From assembly GCA_028821455.1 (NCBI GenBank), contig JAPPGE010000071.1, positions 1-64,000 of the forward strand: 64,000 nt of DNA. Direction: 5' to 3'. Of the stretch, positions 51,616 to 59,734 are shown piece by piece; the first letter of the stretch is position 1; every line of letters begins with the position of its first letter. The translations under genes and the position numbers were made by a program. This DNA is from a bacterium. Lineage in GTDB: Bacteria > Pseudomonadota > Alphaproteobacteria > SP197. Under the pieces are notes generated by a model. The model searched no databases, was not told where the DNA came from, and saw only the letters and a program-made list of their open reading frames with translations.

Positions 51616-54194
51616 GTGAAGAACTTCTACAAACGGCACCGCTCCCACTAGGGCGATACAAGTATCATCGCCTTGGCGCATCAACGCTTGGTCAGTTGCA
51701 TCAGGCCCGCATTGTATCAAAACTAGTCCCGCCCGACCTTCGGACGAAGAAACCAGACGGGCTGATCACACTCGGCAAAGGGCTCGTTAAGGCGTACATT
51801 GAATACAAAACACCGAGCGAGTTGAGAACGCCAAGACAAGTAACCAAGGCGATAAATCAGGAAATCGCGCCTGCCAGGGCACTCTGCAACTTGCTCATTG
51901 TCACTAGCGGTGCAAAGACATTTTGGATCAACCCACATACTGGCAACCAAGTGCAATCGCCAGACGCTCTGCCGCCCTTCAACGCAAAGTCGATTGTGGA
52001 GGGCCGGGCGTCACTTGAATACCTGCAGTCGCTGGAGGAAATAGTTGACCGGGCCGACCATTCTCTTTCACCTGACAATGATGAGTTGTATAGCCCGTCG
52101 TTGATTGATCCGTCACAAATAGCGCAATCGATATGGCAAAAGATATGGATCAACACAGGCAAAGAACCTGAGAAGTGCCTGTACAATGTTGTGGAGTTGT
52201 TTGTTTTCAAGTTCCTGTCCGATCTATCCGTTCTGAAGGCACACCACAACTTCGAGCATGTCTGTGAGGTAGGAGACACGTCGGGTCACGAGGACGCGCT
52301 CACAACCTACGCCAAACTGAGTCGTCCCGCGATTTACGATCTTTTCCCGGCCGGTCAAGACGGAACCAGCATCATAAATGGCACCATATTCGTAAACGAA
52401 AGGGGCGAGCCGAACAGTTCACAGTCTCGCCTTTTCTTCGAAGTCCTCAAGGATCTTCGCGAATATGACAGGCAACACGGTTCTCTCAAGTACATCGAAA
52501 AGGAATTCAAGACACGACTCTATGAGGCTTTCCTGCGTCAGGGCGCCGGGTTGCATCACTTGGGGCAGTTCTTCACGCCAAGAAATGTCGTTCAAGCGGT
52601 GGTTCGCATGTCCGGCGCGAACTCACTGGCGCCCGGCTCATCCCTTTGCGACCCGTTCTGTGGTGTTGGCGGGTTTCTCCTTGAGGCGATATTACAATGT
52701 CCTCGTCTTCACGCCGCCTTTCAACCCGTAGACGGTGCAATAAGCCCCGATGTCACTGTTGTTGGATACGACAGGGGAAGTGACGAGAAGGAAGACGAGA
52801 GGACCATCATCCTGGCAAAGGCCAATGCTCTGATCTACTTCTCGGACTTGCTGGCACGCTACAGCTCGCCCGACTTCGCCAAGGAAGTGTCCGAGCAGTT
52901 GATCAATCCGATGTTTCAATTGTTGCGCAGCAACCTTGGGACCTTCGAGGTCGACGACGAGTCGAAACATGACCTTATCCTCACCAATCCGCCATACGTC
53001 ACCCGAGGGTCGGCGAGCCTCAAGAATGCGATAGAGGAAGCCGGTATTGCTGACAGGTACAGCGTGTCCGGGCGCGGGACGGAAGCCCTTGCCATGCAAT
53101 GGGTCATCCGAAGTCTGACACCTGGCGGCACCGGGATTGTCATAGTGCCGGATGGTCTTCTGAATCAGCGTGAAATGCTGGCGTTCATCAAGGCAGAGTG
53201 TGTGGTCAAGGGCATCATCTCCTTGCCCGAGAGAACCTTTTACGCCACCCCCAAGAAGACGTACATACTGGCGATTACCAAGAAGCGTCGTGCCGGGGTG
53301 ATGCAAACGGAACCAGTGTTCGCCTATCTGGTGTCGGAGACCGGTGAAACGAGGGACGCAAATCGCTGGACCATTCCCGACAATCACTTGATCGAGGCGA
53401 CGGGCCTTTACAACCAGTTTGTCGGACACCCCCTCTCCTTCCAACCCTCGTCGTCTAGATGCAAAGCTGTGTCCTGGGACACTTTCGATGCACTAGAGCA
53501 TTGGATGTTGGACCGCCGTTGTTGGAACACGCAAGAACTGGAGGCCATGGGCGTGTCCGCAAGTCACAGCGCCTCTGTGACCGTAGAGGAATTCAACGAA
53601 TACCTGACTCCACTCGGGATACAAGGGATCGGGGAGCAGCGGCAGGGACATGCAAGGGCCGCGATTAGCTATAGGGAGGTGTTGCTTGGCGACGAGGAAT
53701 TGTTCTGCTTAGTAATCGGAAAGCGTGTTCTCAGGAGGGACTGCGTAGAGAGCGGAATACCCTGCATCAGCGCTAATGTTCGGGATGTGTTCGGTTACAT
53801 CAAATCATCAGATATCCTTTCAGACTTTACTGCGCCATCCCTGACGTGGGGCATTGACGGGGCCTTCGACTGGCACTTCATTCCGGCCGGGTCGCCTTTC
53901 CATCCCACGGACCACTGTGGAGTTCTTCGTGTTGTGCACCCTGGCATTGACCCAGAGTATCTGTACTTCGTACTGAGGAACACTCGCGACAGGAATGGCT
54001 TCGACCGGACCTTTCGGGCCAACCTGCGCAATGTTGGCAACGTCGCTGTGGATGTTCCAATGTCGCATGATGGTGCATTTGATTTGCACAAACAGCGTGA
54101 GATTGCCCGCACGTACAAGGAAATCGAAAAGAGGCGGGAGCATGCACAGCAGGCCCTCCGCTACATCACAGACGCTAATGTGACGATCCAATAG
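51612..54194 (+). CDS. Putative nuclease-N6-adenine methyltransferase-specificity fusion (type I/IIG-like)
   Basis: An 860-residue cargo protein. Residues 1-130 resemble an HsdR-type nuclease domain: D49 in KPDGLI, then E64-x-K66 in AYIEYKTP, and a following Gln (PD-(D/E)xK pattern). Residues about 290-600 are a gamma-class adenine methylase: GQFFTPRNVV, motif I DPFCGVGGF (347-355), catalytic motif IV NPPY (459-462). Residues about 620-860 resemble an HsdS-like target-recognition half (GAFDWHFIPAGSPFHP; YLYFVLRNTRDRNGF) ending in a coiled coil. The order R-M-S in one chain recalls type IIG enzymes. A regulatory or defence role is inference; it could also only methylate. Confidence 0.78.
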   Translation: MSEELLQTAPLPLGRYKYHRLGASTLGQLHQARIVSKLVPPDLRTKKPDGLITLGKGLVKAYIEYKTPSELRTPRQVTKAINQEIAPARALCNLLIVTSGAKTFWINPHTGNQVQSPDALPPFNAKSIVEGRASLEYLQSLEEIVDRADHSLSPDNDELYSPSLIDPSQIAQSIWQKIWINTGKEPEKCLYNVVELFVFKFLSDLSVLKAHHNFEHVCEVGDTSGHEDALTTYAKLSRPAIYDLFPAGQDGTSIINGTIFVNERGEPNSSQSRLFFEVLKDLREYDRQHGSLKYIEKEFKTRLYEAFLRQGAGLHHLGQFFTPRNVVQAVVRMSGANSLAPGSSLCDPFCGVGGFLLEAILQCPRLHAAFQPVDGAISPDVTVVGYDRGSDEKEDERTIILAKANALIYFSDLLARYSSPDFAKEVSEQLINPMFQLLRSNLGTFEVDDESKHDLILTNPPYVTRGSASLKNAIEEAGIADRYSVSGRGTEALAMQWVIRSLTPGGTGIVIVPDGLLNQREMLAFIKAECVVKGIISLPERTFYATPKKTYILAITKKRRAGVMQTEPVFAYLVSETGETRDANRWTIPDNHLIEATGLYNQFVGHPLSFQPSSSRCKAVSWDTFDALEHWMLDRRCWNTQELEAMGVSASHSASVTVEEFNEYLTPLGIQGIGEQRQGHARAAISYREVLLGDEELFCLVIGKRVLRRDCVESGIPCISANVRDVFGYIKSSDILSDFTAPSLTWGIDGAFDWHFIPAGSPFHPTDHCGVLRVVHPGIDPEYLYFVLRNTRDRNGFDRTFRANLRNVGNVAVDVPMSHDGAFDLHKQREIARTYKEIEKRREHAQQALRYITDANVTIQ

Positions 54195-54207
54195 GCAGGA
54201 GCCAGAC

Positions 54208-54363
54208 ATGGTCGATGAAAACGGAGACAATACGCACCGGCGCCAACCACCACCCGAAGTCAAAGTCCTGAATCCACGCTACAAGGGTGCGACCCCGGAG
54301 ATGGTGGCCCGCGCGCTCTTGCATCCAAGAAGGCAGGACAATGAGGGCGACGAGGAAACATGA
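54208..54363 (+). CDS. Small 51-residue protein in the IS1595 element
   Basis: ATG at 54208, GGCAGGAG 8 bases upstream, stop at 54361-54363. The protein is highly charged, with a basic core VKVLNPRYKGATPEMVARAL and an acidic tail DNEGDEET. It ends 6 bases before the right inverted repeat and begins 14 after the methylase stop, so it is part of the cargo operon. The NPRYKGATPE-VARALL pattern looks like a conserved small domain, but no function is known to me. A methylase partner or a regulator is possible. Confidence 0.65.
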   Translation: MVDENGDNTHRRQPPPEVKVLNPRYKGATPEMVARALLHPRRQDNEGDEET

Positions 54364-54369
54364 CCGGTC

Positions 54370-54408
54370 ATACGGCACCCCCGGTTTTCAGTCAAGTATA
54401 TAATCCCC
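54370..54408 (-). repeat. Right terminal inverted repeat (39 bp)
   Basis: Reverse complement identical to 50571-50609 over all 39 bases; the next inner base differs. It starts 6 bases after the stop of the 51-residue protein. Confidence 0.95.
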
Positions 54409-54416
54409 CAATCTTG
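54409..54416. repeat. Right target-site duplication of the IS1595 element
   Basis: CAATCTTG, 7 of 8 bases identical to the left copy at 50563-50570. Confidence 0.7.
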
Positions 54417-54443
54417 ACCACGCATGCCGCAGGCTCGGCGCCA

Positions 54444-55655
54444 TCAAGGACCGGGGGAACCGGTCCGGCGTTCCAGCCTCGATCTTAACGCCACTGCGAG
54501 GAACGCCAGGGCCATACCGAATCCCGCAATCACCAGGAACGTTGCGCTGCCGCCGACGACACTTAGCGAGAATCCGATCCATAGCGCGGCCAGCATTCCT
54601 GCTCCCTTGTCGAAGAGGGCGGAGGCGCTCACGACGCGTGCCATGAGGTGGTCGGGCGTGTGCGACGCCCTGGCCGAGAGGTAGAGCACCAGCAGGAATC
54701 CTTCGCCGGCTCCGATAAGGAAGGCGCCAGTCAAAAGGAAATGGAACCCTCCCTGGGCGATGAGCATTGCGCCGGCTGAAAACACAATCAGGCACCAGGC
54801 CGGGATGATTCCAGTCCGCAATTTGAGAAAACCGGAACAAAACGTTCCGAGTACCGATCCGGCCGCATAGGATGACACGGCGAAGGACGCCGCAAGGGCA
54901 TCGCTGGCATCGCCACCGGAACCCACGTAGACAAGCCCCAAGACAACGCCGTGACCGACGGCACCGTAGGCGGTCCAAATCAACTGCATGGTGCGCAGGC
55001 GCGTATGACGCAGGAAGAACGACAGGCCCTCGCGGATATCGCGCAGAATGGAGCTCTTGCTCGAGGAGACGTGGACCGGTGCGTCGATCCTGACGAAGAA
55101 GATCGCAAGGGCGAACGCGGCGAGAAACGCGGATACGAGCGACAGTGCCTCAACGGTACCAACCGTCGCTACGGTGAAGCCGGCGATGGCGGGTCCGGCA
55201 ATCCAGGCAACCGACTCGGTGGCCTCCGTCCATCCGTAGGCGCCTTCAAGTTCGGTCTTCTCGACGAGCCGCGGCACGATCGCCGATCGCGCTGCGTCCG
55301 AGACTGACGCCAGGGTTCCAAACGGTACGGCAACCGCAAACAGGGCGATGAGAACGGGTCCGTCCAGAAAGTGGACGATGACGACAAGGAGAAGCAGAAG
55401 GGCACGGCCGAAATCGGCCAGGATCATCAATCGCTTGCGGTCGTGCCGATCGAGAAGGGCGCCGAAGGGAAGGTGAAACACGAAATACGGCACCATCTCC
55501 AGGACGACGACGAAGGACACAAGGGTTGCGGATCCGGTGAGGTCCAGAACGACCAGGGGAATGATGACGTTGCCTGCGGCCTCCGCGGAGTTCAGTACGC
55601 ACTGCGCAAGCACGAAGACCCGGAAACGGGCGTTTCTCTTGATGAGCTGAAACAT
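54444..55655 (-). CDS. MFS transporter (DHA3-like drug/metabolite exporter)
   Basis: A 403-residue major facilitator of the DHA3/MFS_3 type, about 12 hydrophobic segments. Start VLAQCVLNSAEAAGNVIIPLVV; the loop 2-3 motif is GALLDRHDRKRLM, a variant of the MFS GxLaDRxgrkR motif. Relatives export enterobactin, macrolides or other compounds. The C-terminus is intact; the IS1595 element inserted 28 bases after its stop. No regulator is adjacent. Confidence 0.85.
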   Translation of the reverse strand: MFQLIKRNARFRVFVLAQCVLNSAEAAGNVIIPLVVLDLTGSATLVSFVVVLEMVPYFVFHLPFGALLDRHDRKRLMILADFGRALLLLLVVIVHFLDGPVLIALFAVAVPFGTLASVSDAARSAIVPRLVEKTELEGAYGWTEATESVAWIAGPAIAGFTVATVGTVEALSLVSAFLAAFALAIFFVRIDAPVHVSSSKSSILRDIREGLSFFLRHTRLRTMQLIWTAYGAVGHGVVLGLVYVGSGGDASDALAASFAVSSYAAGSVLGTFCSGFLKLRTGIIPAWCLIVFSAGAMLIAQGGFHFLLTGAFLIGAGEGFLLVLYLSARASHTPDHLMARVVSASALFDKGAGMLAALWIGFSLSVVGGSATFLVIAGFGMALAFLAVALRSRLERRTGSPGP

Positions 55656-55927
55656 CGGTGACGTCAGCGGCGGCAGGCGCCGTTTCGATCGGAGGCATGT
55701 TCGCCGGAGGGGAATTGGAGGCTTACAGCAGACCGAAGTTGAGGCGCAAGTGTCGGGGTCGGCTTGTCGGCGGCGGTGCGTCGACGCTTGTCTCTCGCCT
55801 GATCTCCTGTGGGCCTGATCTTCCCATGACCGCTGGCATCTGCGTCAATCAGGAGGAGCACATGACGCGTCGGTGCTGCAAGCCTGTGGCTCGTGAGACA
55901 ACTTCGACCACGAGACAGGCGTTGTCG

Positions 55928-56743
55928 TCAGAATGCGTAGCGCAGTGACAGCCGGACGCCGTGGCTCTTCAGCCTCGCCTTCGTCGGCGCGAGATCAAGC
56001 GGCAATGGTGCCCGGCTTCCGTCGCGCCAGACGACCCGGCCCGGGCCGCGCGGCGTGCGGACTTCGCCAAGGTCCGTGTAACGCCAGGCCAGATCGAGGC
56101 TGACGCGCTCGCTGAGCGCCAGCGCGACCCCGGCCGTCGCCATCCACGCCAGTCCGGTGTGGCTGCCGCCCGGCACGGTGGTGGTCGTCGCCGGAAACGT
56201 CATGGTCGTCTGCCCGATCCGGGTGTGCGCGGCTCCGATTCCTGCACCGATGAAGGGTACGAAGGGACCGAATTCGGGCACTCCCAGGGCGTCGAGATCA
56301 ACGAAACCGGCGATCATCCCGGAGAGAGACGACAGGTCTGCCGAGACTTCCTGCCGGCGCTCCGGCGCCAGGAAGTTCGCGCGGCCATCGAAGGAAAAGT
56401 CGGGACGGTATTCGACCAGCACCTCGAACCGGACCACCCCGGTTTCGTAGCCGAGCCCGAGTTCCACCGAGGGCATTGTCCCGAAGTCCCCCGCCGAACG
56501 ATAGGGCGCGCCATCGCCGCCGGTTCCGCAGCCGTAGAGAGCCGCCGGCGTGGTGGTGGAGCAATCGGTATCGGTAAAGGCTGTCGTCTCCGGCCTGTCG
56601 AGACCAATGCCGCCGCGCAGATAATAGTCTCCCGCAACGGCGAAGTCGGAAGCCAGGCACAGTCCGGCGGCGAGCACCATTGTCGCGAACTGCGGGAGAC
56701 GCGCTTGTCTGCCGGGTGGAATTTTGGGGAGTGATCGAGCCAT
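55928..56743 (-). CDS. Outer-membrane beta-barrel protein
   Basis: A 271-residue OmpA/OmpW-like barrel. The N-terminal signal peptide (MVLAAGLCLASDFAVAG) is followed by DYYLRGGIGLDRPE and alternating strands such as VELGLGYETGVVRFEVLVEYR and GAGIGAAHTRIG. The C-terminus VRLSLRYAF ends in Phe, the outer-membrane insertion signal. GGAGGG 5 bases before the ATG at 56743 fixes the start. A small surface antigen or porin-like protein; no specific ligand is inferred. Confidence 0.85.
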   Translation of the reverse strand: MARSLPKIPPGRQARLPQFATMVLAAGLCLASDFAVAGDYYLRGGIGLDRPETTAFTDTDCSTTTPAALYGCGTGGDGAPYRSAGDFGTMPSVELGLGYETGVVRFEVLVEYRPDFSFDGRANFLAPERRQEVSADLSSLSGMIAGFVDLDALGVPEFGPFVPFIGAGIGAAHTRIGQTTMTFPATTTTVPGGSHTGLAWMATAGVALALSERVSLDLAWRYTDLGEVRTPRGPGRVVWRDGSRAPLPLDLAPTKARLKSHGVRLSLRYAF

Positions 56744-57146
56744 GCAGCCCTCCGGATTTCGGGACAGCACTGCAACCATTGGGGAAGCGCGTTTGCCAGA
56801 GTTGCAGGGCATGACCTACGGATACCACGGCCCGCGCCCGAGACCCAAGCCTCTCCAGATCTCGGTCATGGCTGCTGGCGTCCCCTTAATGCCTCGATCG
56901 GAACCATCGGCGCTCCCTGGTGATTGGCGCTTCCCACCACGGGGACAAGGTGGCTTGGAAACTCAGGAGACGTGCGCGGGCCGCGATGCCGTAGATGACA
57001 GCGGTCTGCAGCTCTTGTGAGTGTGCGATCAACAGGATGGGACTGACCAGGGAGGTGTTCGTCTTCTCCAGCGGCAATGACGCGGTTCGCGCGGAGTGAC
57101 CGGCCGTTGATTGTATCGCCTCGTCCTTCGTGTACCATCGGCATCC
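56744..57146. other. Divergent intergenic region, no gene recognised
   Basis: These 403 bases separate the outer-membrane protein from the small membrane protein. They carry the OMP ribosome site. No coding frame with a start signal or family match was found; promoters of both genes should lie here. Confidence 0.45.
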
Positions 57147-57362
57147 ATGGACGTGGCAGCCGTCATCTTCATCACTCTGGGCATCATGATCGTCGGATTC
57201 GGGCTGCTTTCGCTCGCCAATATTCTCAACATGAGCTTTACGGAACACCAGCGGGAGCATGCGGACATCACGAACCCGCGCTTCAGGCTCTCGATGGCCA
57301 AGTTCATGGTCACGGGCTTCGTGATCATCGCCATCGGCGGTGTCTTCGCCCTCCTTGCCTGA
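57147..57362 (+). CDS. Small two-helix membrane protein
   Basis: A 71-residue protein with two hydrophobic helices, AAVIFITLGIMIVGFGLLSLA and FMVTGFVIIAIGGVFALLA, joined by a charged loop (SFTEHQREHADITNPRFR). The start is uncertain because no clear ribosome site is seen. It converges with the GFA gene (5 bases between stops). The function is unknown. Confidence 0.6.
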   Translation: MDVAAVIFITLGIMIVGFGLLSLANILNMSFTEHQREHADITNPRFRLSMAKFMVTGFVIIAIGGVFALLA

Positions 57363-57367
57363 CGCCC

Positions 57368-57781
57368 TCACCTGTCGTCCAGGCGACCGCTGCCTCGCGC
57401 GTGGCGGACAAGCGAATCGTCGGTATCGAACCACGCAAGGGCCGCCTCATGCCAGACATGCCGGGCGGGCGGCAGGGAATCGGGATCGTCACAGGTCCCC
57501 GTAAAGAAGTGGATTTCACCGGGGGCTTCGTCCGATTCGTAGGTCAGCGGCGTGCCGCAGGAAGAGCAGAACCCTCGCCTGACACCGGGCGAGGACTTGT
57601 GGATGGCCCGATGGCCGGCGGTGAAGGTCACGGACGAGGCGGTTGCCCCGACAAAGGCGGCAACGGGAGCGCCGGTAGCGCGCCGGCAACTCCGGCAGTG
57701 ACAGTAGGCCGTCCACAGCGGCGGTGCATCGATGCAATACCGCACGGCGCCGCACAGGCACCCTCCGCTGATCGGCGGCAT
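57368..57781 (-). CDS. GFA/DUF636-family zinc protein
   Basis: A 137-residue GFA-fold protein with zinc cysteines in GGCLCGAVRY, AYCHCRSCRRATG and GFCSSCGTPLTYES. It is the last gene of the minus-strand operon, 3 bases after the TauD gene. In an operon of oxygenases that may release formaldehyde, a GFA-like protein makes sense, but whether this protein binds formaldehyde or glutathione is unproven. Confidence 0.85.
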   Translation of the reverse strand: MPPISGGCLCGAVRYCIDAPPLWTAYCHCRSCRRATGAPVAAFVGATASSVTFTAGHRAIHKSSPGVRRGFCSSCGTPLTYESDEAPGEIHFFTGTCDDPDSLPPARHVWHEAALAWFDTDDSLVRHARGSGRLDDR

Positions 57782-57784
57782 CGA

Positions 57785-58657
57785 TCAGTCGATCCCTGAC
57801 AGGACCTGCGGCAGGCCGCGCACGCTGATCCGCCAGAGAAGGCGGGAGTTCTCCGGCGACGTGGCAAATGCGATGGGGCTCGCCGCATGCATCGTCTGCA
57901 GGGTATCCCAGATGACGAGATCGCCCGGACGATAGTGGTGGCGGTAGATATGTTGCTCGCGCAAGGCATGAGCCTTCAGCGAGTCGAGCAACGCGCCGGC
58001 CTCCCCGGAGGCCATGTCCCTGATGGCGTAGGCTCCGTGACCGATTGCATAGAGTGCCTTCCTGCCGGTGACCGGATGGCGCATCACCAGTGGGTGATGG
58101 ACCGGTGGCACCCGGCGGTCCTGGTCGTCGTTGATGATCGGGTTGACCGCGGCTTCGCCCGCAATGCGGCGGCCACGCCCGTACTTGTGCGCCACCTCGA
58201 GGGAATCGATCCTCTCCCTGGTGGCGGCGTCAAGGGAATCATAGGCGCCCGCCATGTCGCAGAACTGTGTTTCGCCGCCTTCCCGGGGCGCCAGGATCGA
58301 ATAGAGCATGGTGACGCTTGCCGGCACCTCCTCGTAAGACTGGTCGGTGTGCCACAGAGCGGCGCCGTTGCGGATCTTGGCGTCCCTGTCCCGCTCTTCG
58401 GTGTTGCCCACTGTCATGAGCTCGGGATAGCCGTCCATGCGCATGTGGTCGAGGACATGGGGGATGGGATCGCCCCACAGCCTGCCGAACCGGAGAAACC
58501 GGTCCTTGTCGAGATTCTGGTCCCTGATGACGATGACGCGATGGGCATGAAGCGCGTCCACGAGGGTGCGCATGACCGGCTCGGCGAAGTCGTCGGCAAG
58601 CCGGACTCCGTGAATCTCCGCTCCGAAGGCCGCATCGAGCGGCGTCAACGTCACCAT
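57785..58657 (-). CDS. TauD/TfdA-family Fe(II)/2-oxoglutarate dioxygenase
   Basis: A 290-residue TauD-type oxygenase. Iron ligands in ALWHTDQSYEEVP (His, Asp) and near the C-terminus in LQTMHAASPI (His); an Arg (LLWRIS) follows for 2-oxoglutarate. It is the sixth gene of the operon, 49 bases after the cysteine hydrolase. Substrates in the family include taurine, phenoxyacetates and quaternary amines. It differs from the TauD protein at 40378. Confidence 0.86.
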   Translation of the reverse strand: MVTLTPLDAAFGAEIHGVRLADDFAEPVMRTLVDALHAHRVIVIRDQNLDKDRFLRFGRLWGDPIPHVLDHMRMDGYPELMTVGNTEERDRDAKIRNGAALWHTDQSYEEVPASVTMLYSILAPREGGETQFCDMAGAYDSLDAATRERIDSLEVAHKYGRGRRIAGEAAVNPIINDDQDRRVPPVHHPLVMRHPVTGRKALYAIGHGAYAIRDMASGEAGALLDSLKAHALREQHIYRHHYRPGDLVIWDTLQTMHAASPIAFATSPENSRLLWRISVRGLPQVLSGID

Positions 58658-58706
58658 GGAAGCCTCCAGGACGGAACGCTACCGTGAAGTGACACCGGCG
58701 ACAATG

Positions 58707-59402
58707 TCAGCGCTCGCGATGCGCCGTTCCAAGAGCCTCGATGACATCGTCGCTCTTCGCGAGAGTTCCGAAGACGCCACCGGACGAGCGGATGAGGTCG
58801 ATGGCAGCGTCATGTCGCCGCTGGCTTGCCGCGGCCGTGCAGTCTTCGACGACCACGCATTCGATGCCGCGATCCAGGGCCTCGCGCAGGGTCGACGTGA
58901 CACAGCAGTCGGTTGTGAGCCCGACCAGGATCGCCGCCCGGATGTCCCGCGCCCGAAAATCAGCGTCGATCGCGGTCGTTGCGAAGACCCCGTAGCTTGC
59001 CTTGTCGAACACGTCCTCGCTTGGTGACGGCGCGAGTTCGTCGATGATGTTCCACCCCTCCTCGCCACGGACGAGCGCCCGTCCCAGAGGTCCGGTGCTG
59101 CCGATCGCCTCGTTGGCGGCGCCGCCAACCTTCCAGGGCTGCAGGTCCGAGAGATCCGGCGCGTAGCCCTCGCGCGTGTGCATGATCGTAAGCCCGCACC
59201 GCCGCGCCGCGCCGAGGACACGGCGAATCGGCTCGACGGGTTGTTTCAGGCGCTCCAGATCGACCCCGAGACGATGCATGTAGCCATTCTCCGCACAGAA
59301 ATCCCGCTGCATGTCGATGACAAGAAGCGCCGTGCGCGATGGCTCGAGGGCGCCCCGTTGCGGAAAGGGCAGCGGGACGCCGGCAACGACCGACATGGTC
59401 AC
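58707..59402 (-). CDS. Isochorismatase-family cysteine hydrolase
   Basis: A 231-residue cysteine hydrolase. The triad is visible: Asp in LLVIDMQRDF, a Lys in the DKASYGVF segment, and the Cys in GLTTDCCVTSTLREAL. Relatives include ureidoacrylate hydrolase (RutB), biuret hydrolase and N-carbamoylsarcosine amidohydrolase. The latter acts on a betaine/creatinine-pathway intermediate, which is of interest beside an oxidative amine operon. It overlaps the NIPSNAP gene by 4 bases. Confidence 0.86.
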   Translation of the reverse strand: MTMSVVAGVPLPFPQRGALEPSRTALLVIDMQRDFCAENGYMHRLGVDLERLKQPVEPIRRVLGAARRCGLTIMHTREGYAPDLSDLQPWKVGGAANEAIGSTGPLGRALVRGEEGWNIIDELAPSPSEDVFDKASYGVFATTAIDADFRARDIRAAILVGLTTDCCVTSTLREALDRGIECVVVEDCTAAASQRRHDAAIDLIRSSGGVFGTLAKSDDVIEALGTAHRER

Positions 59403-59734
59403 GACCGGCGGACGGGGGGCGGGAAGAAGCTGGCCGGCGTCATGAGACGGTTCTCCTGGCTCACCAGGGCACCGAGTTCGGCGCTCCGGGCCAGGTAGTC
59501 CTGCCAGTCGGAATCCGCCTGCATCGCCTGCCGGCGCGCCTCGCGGTCACCGGCATTCTCGTAGACCCAGATGTGGACGAACTGGTTGGGATTGCCGGTC
59601 TCGGTGACCAGCCATGCCAAGGGCTGTCCAAGGTGCCTCGTCTGCGGTTCCTTGCCGAAAGCCTCATAGAGCTCCATGTGTCGTTTCAGCATGCCGGGAC
59701 GGCAGGTGTAGGTTCGCACGTCAAGCAGCATCAT
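59399..59734 (-). CDS. NIPSNAP family protein
   Basis: A 111-residue dimeric ferredoxin-like barrel protein of the NIPSNAP family: start LLDVRTYTCRPGMLKRHMELYEAFG, central VHIWVYENAGDREARR. The family is of unknown enzymatic role and often found beside catabolic genes. It overlaps the TmpB-like gene by 14 bases upstream and the cysteine hydrolase by 4 downstream. Confidence 0.8.
   Translation of the reverse strand: MMLLDVRTYTCRPGMLKRHMELYEAFGKEPQTRHLGQPLAWLVTETGNPNQFVHIWVYENAGDREARRQAMQADSDWQDYLARSAELGALVSQENRLMTPASFFPPPVRRS

Larger units (their letters stand above)
50571..54408 (+). mobile_element. IS1595-family insertion sequence with restriction-modification cargo
   Basis: A complete 3.84-kb element. 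Perfect 39-bp inverted ends and a near-perfect 8-bp target duplication bound it, and three genes in one direction fill it: transposase, an 860-residue DNA methylase fusion and a 51-residue protein. Passenger genes are known in some IS1595-family members. The methylase part is visibly poorer in GC than the surrounding chromosome, pointing to recent arrival. It sits between an MFS gene and a GFA gene and breaks no coding sequence. Confidence 0.92.

Noticed and set aside
55863-55949. 28-codon frame (ATG at 55863) with a strong AGGAGGAG site
   Set aside because: It overlaps the 3' end of the outer-membrane protein gene on the other strand, encodes no recognisable peptide, and such short frames with a chance ribosome site are common.
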